Below, piece by piece: positions 63,899 through 64,000 of a stretch of DNA of 64,000 nucleotides (its first letter is position 1; every line of letters starts with the position of its first letter). The position numbers and the translations under genes are program-made. Origin of the DNA: Polynucleobacter sp. MWH-UH2A (GTDB taxonomy: Bacteria > Pseudomonadota > Gammaproteobacteria > Burkholderiales > Burkholderiaceae); assembly GCF_018687195.1 (NCBI RefSeq), contig NZ_CP061321.1, forward strand, positions 310,001 through 374,000, written 5' to 3'. The notes under the pieces were generated by a model that searched no databases, had not been told where the DNA came from, and saw nothing but the letters and a program-made list of their open reading frames with translations.

Positions 63899-64000
63899 AT
63901 GCAGCTAAATATCAATGGCCAGGTTCACAATATTGATGTGGAGCCAAATATGCCCTTGTTATGGGCAATTCGGGAAGTGGTGGGTCTAACGGGCACAAAG
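63899..64000 (+). CDS. [2Fe-2S] subunit of a molybdenum hydroxylase, truncated by the window
   Basis: Thirty-four codons are visible. They start MQLNINGQVHNIDVEPNMPL and continue with LLWAIREVVGLTGTK, the N-terminus of the small iron-sulfur subunit of xanthine oxidase-type enzymes such as isoquinoline 1-oxidoreductase or aldehyde dehydrogenases. The cysteine ligands should lie just to the right of the window. GAGGAG gives a strong binding site. Large-subunit genes are expected downstream. Confidence 0.8.
   Translation, partial: MQLNINGQVHNIDVEPNMPLLWAIREVVGLTGTK

Noticed and set aside
1-64000. CRISPR arrays, tRNA or rRNA genes
   Set aside because: No regularly spaced repeats and no cloverleaf or rRNA-like sequence were seen on reading. 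A covariance-model scan could still find something missed.

Overview
The window looks like chromosome of a betaproteobacterium of the family Burkholderiaceae, most probably a Polynucleobacter-like freshwater bacterium. That placement is inference from gene content: a monomeric isocitrate dehydrogenase, Bug-type solute receptors, a fused LivM-LivG transporter subunit, a DUF934 gene beside a siroheme sulfite reductase, DarP/YjgA, and moderate-to-low GC. No rRNA, tRNA or CRISPR array was seen.

Bases 1-21408 are a strongly AT-rich surface-polysaccharide (O-antigen or capsule type) cluster. All genes are on the plus strand, gaps are under 35 bases or genes overlap, and I saw no terminator, so it reads as one long operon that begins left of the window. 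It holds a flippase (Wzx-like), a candidate polymerase (Wzy-like), three candidate glycosyltransferases, an initiating sugar-phosphate transferase and several sugar-nucleotide pathways. These are a CDP-glucose branch (rfbG, a 3,5-epimerase-like cupin, rfbF), a LegB-like 4,6-dehydratase with a nucleotidyltransferase and an SDR reductase, and a less familiar cassette (1750-12701). The cassette has a 2-hydroxyacid dehydrogenase, two epimerases, a HAD phosphatase, a CMP-sugar-synthetase-like enzyme, three methyltransferases, a HisC-like aminotransferase, a Gfo/Idh oxidoreductase and a large GT-B-like protein.

A small mobile-looking module (21405-23586) with a tyrosine recombinase, a hypothetical protein and an Xre-type regulator abuts the stop codon of the initiating transferase. 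Beyond it lie a candidate 43-residue membrane protein and a WecA/MraY-type transferase.

Bases 25260-29946 carry a ChaA-like antiporter and the siroheme/sulfite-reduction block (cbiX, cobA, DUF934, cysI-type reductase). Next come a frameshifted serine hydrolase, two small membrane proteins, an amidohydrolase with a Bug receptor, and a divergent PcaD-like hydrolase. A block at 35213-41372 contains an HdeD-like protein, a TonB receptor, a PQQ-type dehydrogenase, a dihaem cytochrome c and an acyltransferase. The receptor, dehydrogenase and cytochrome suggest periplasmic oxidation of an alcohol or sugar.

Bases 41381-49821 hold darP, an excisionase-like regulator divergent from a GMC oxidoreductase and EamA exporter, and a complete branched-chain amino-acid-type ABC transporter. 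Bases 49894-64000 are mainly housekeeping and stress genes: an outer-membrane protein behind a Fur-like site, a nuclease, a lytic transglycosylase, FKBP, an MFS transporter, icd, a BLUF photosensor, MsrP, lipocalin, an MBL hydrolase, an SDR, a pseudouridine synthase and pterin dehydratase. The window ends inside a [2Fe-2S] subunit of a molybdenum hydroxylase.
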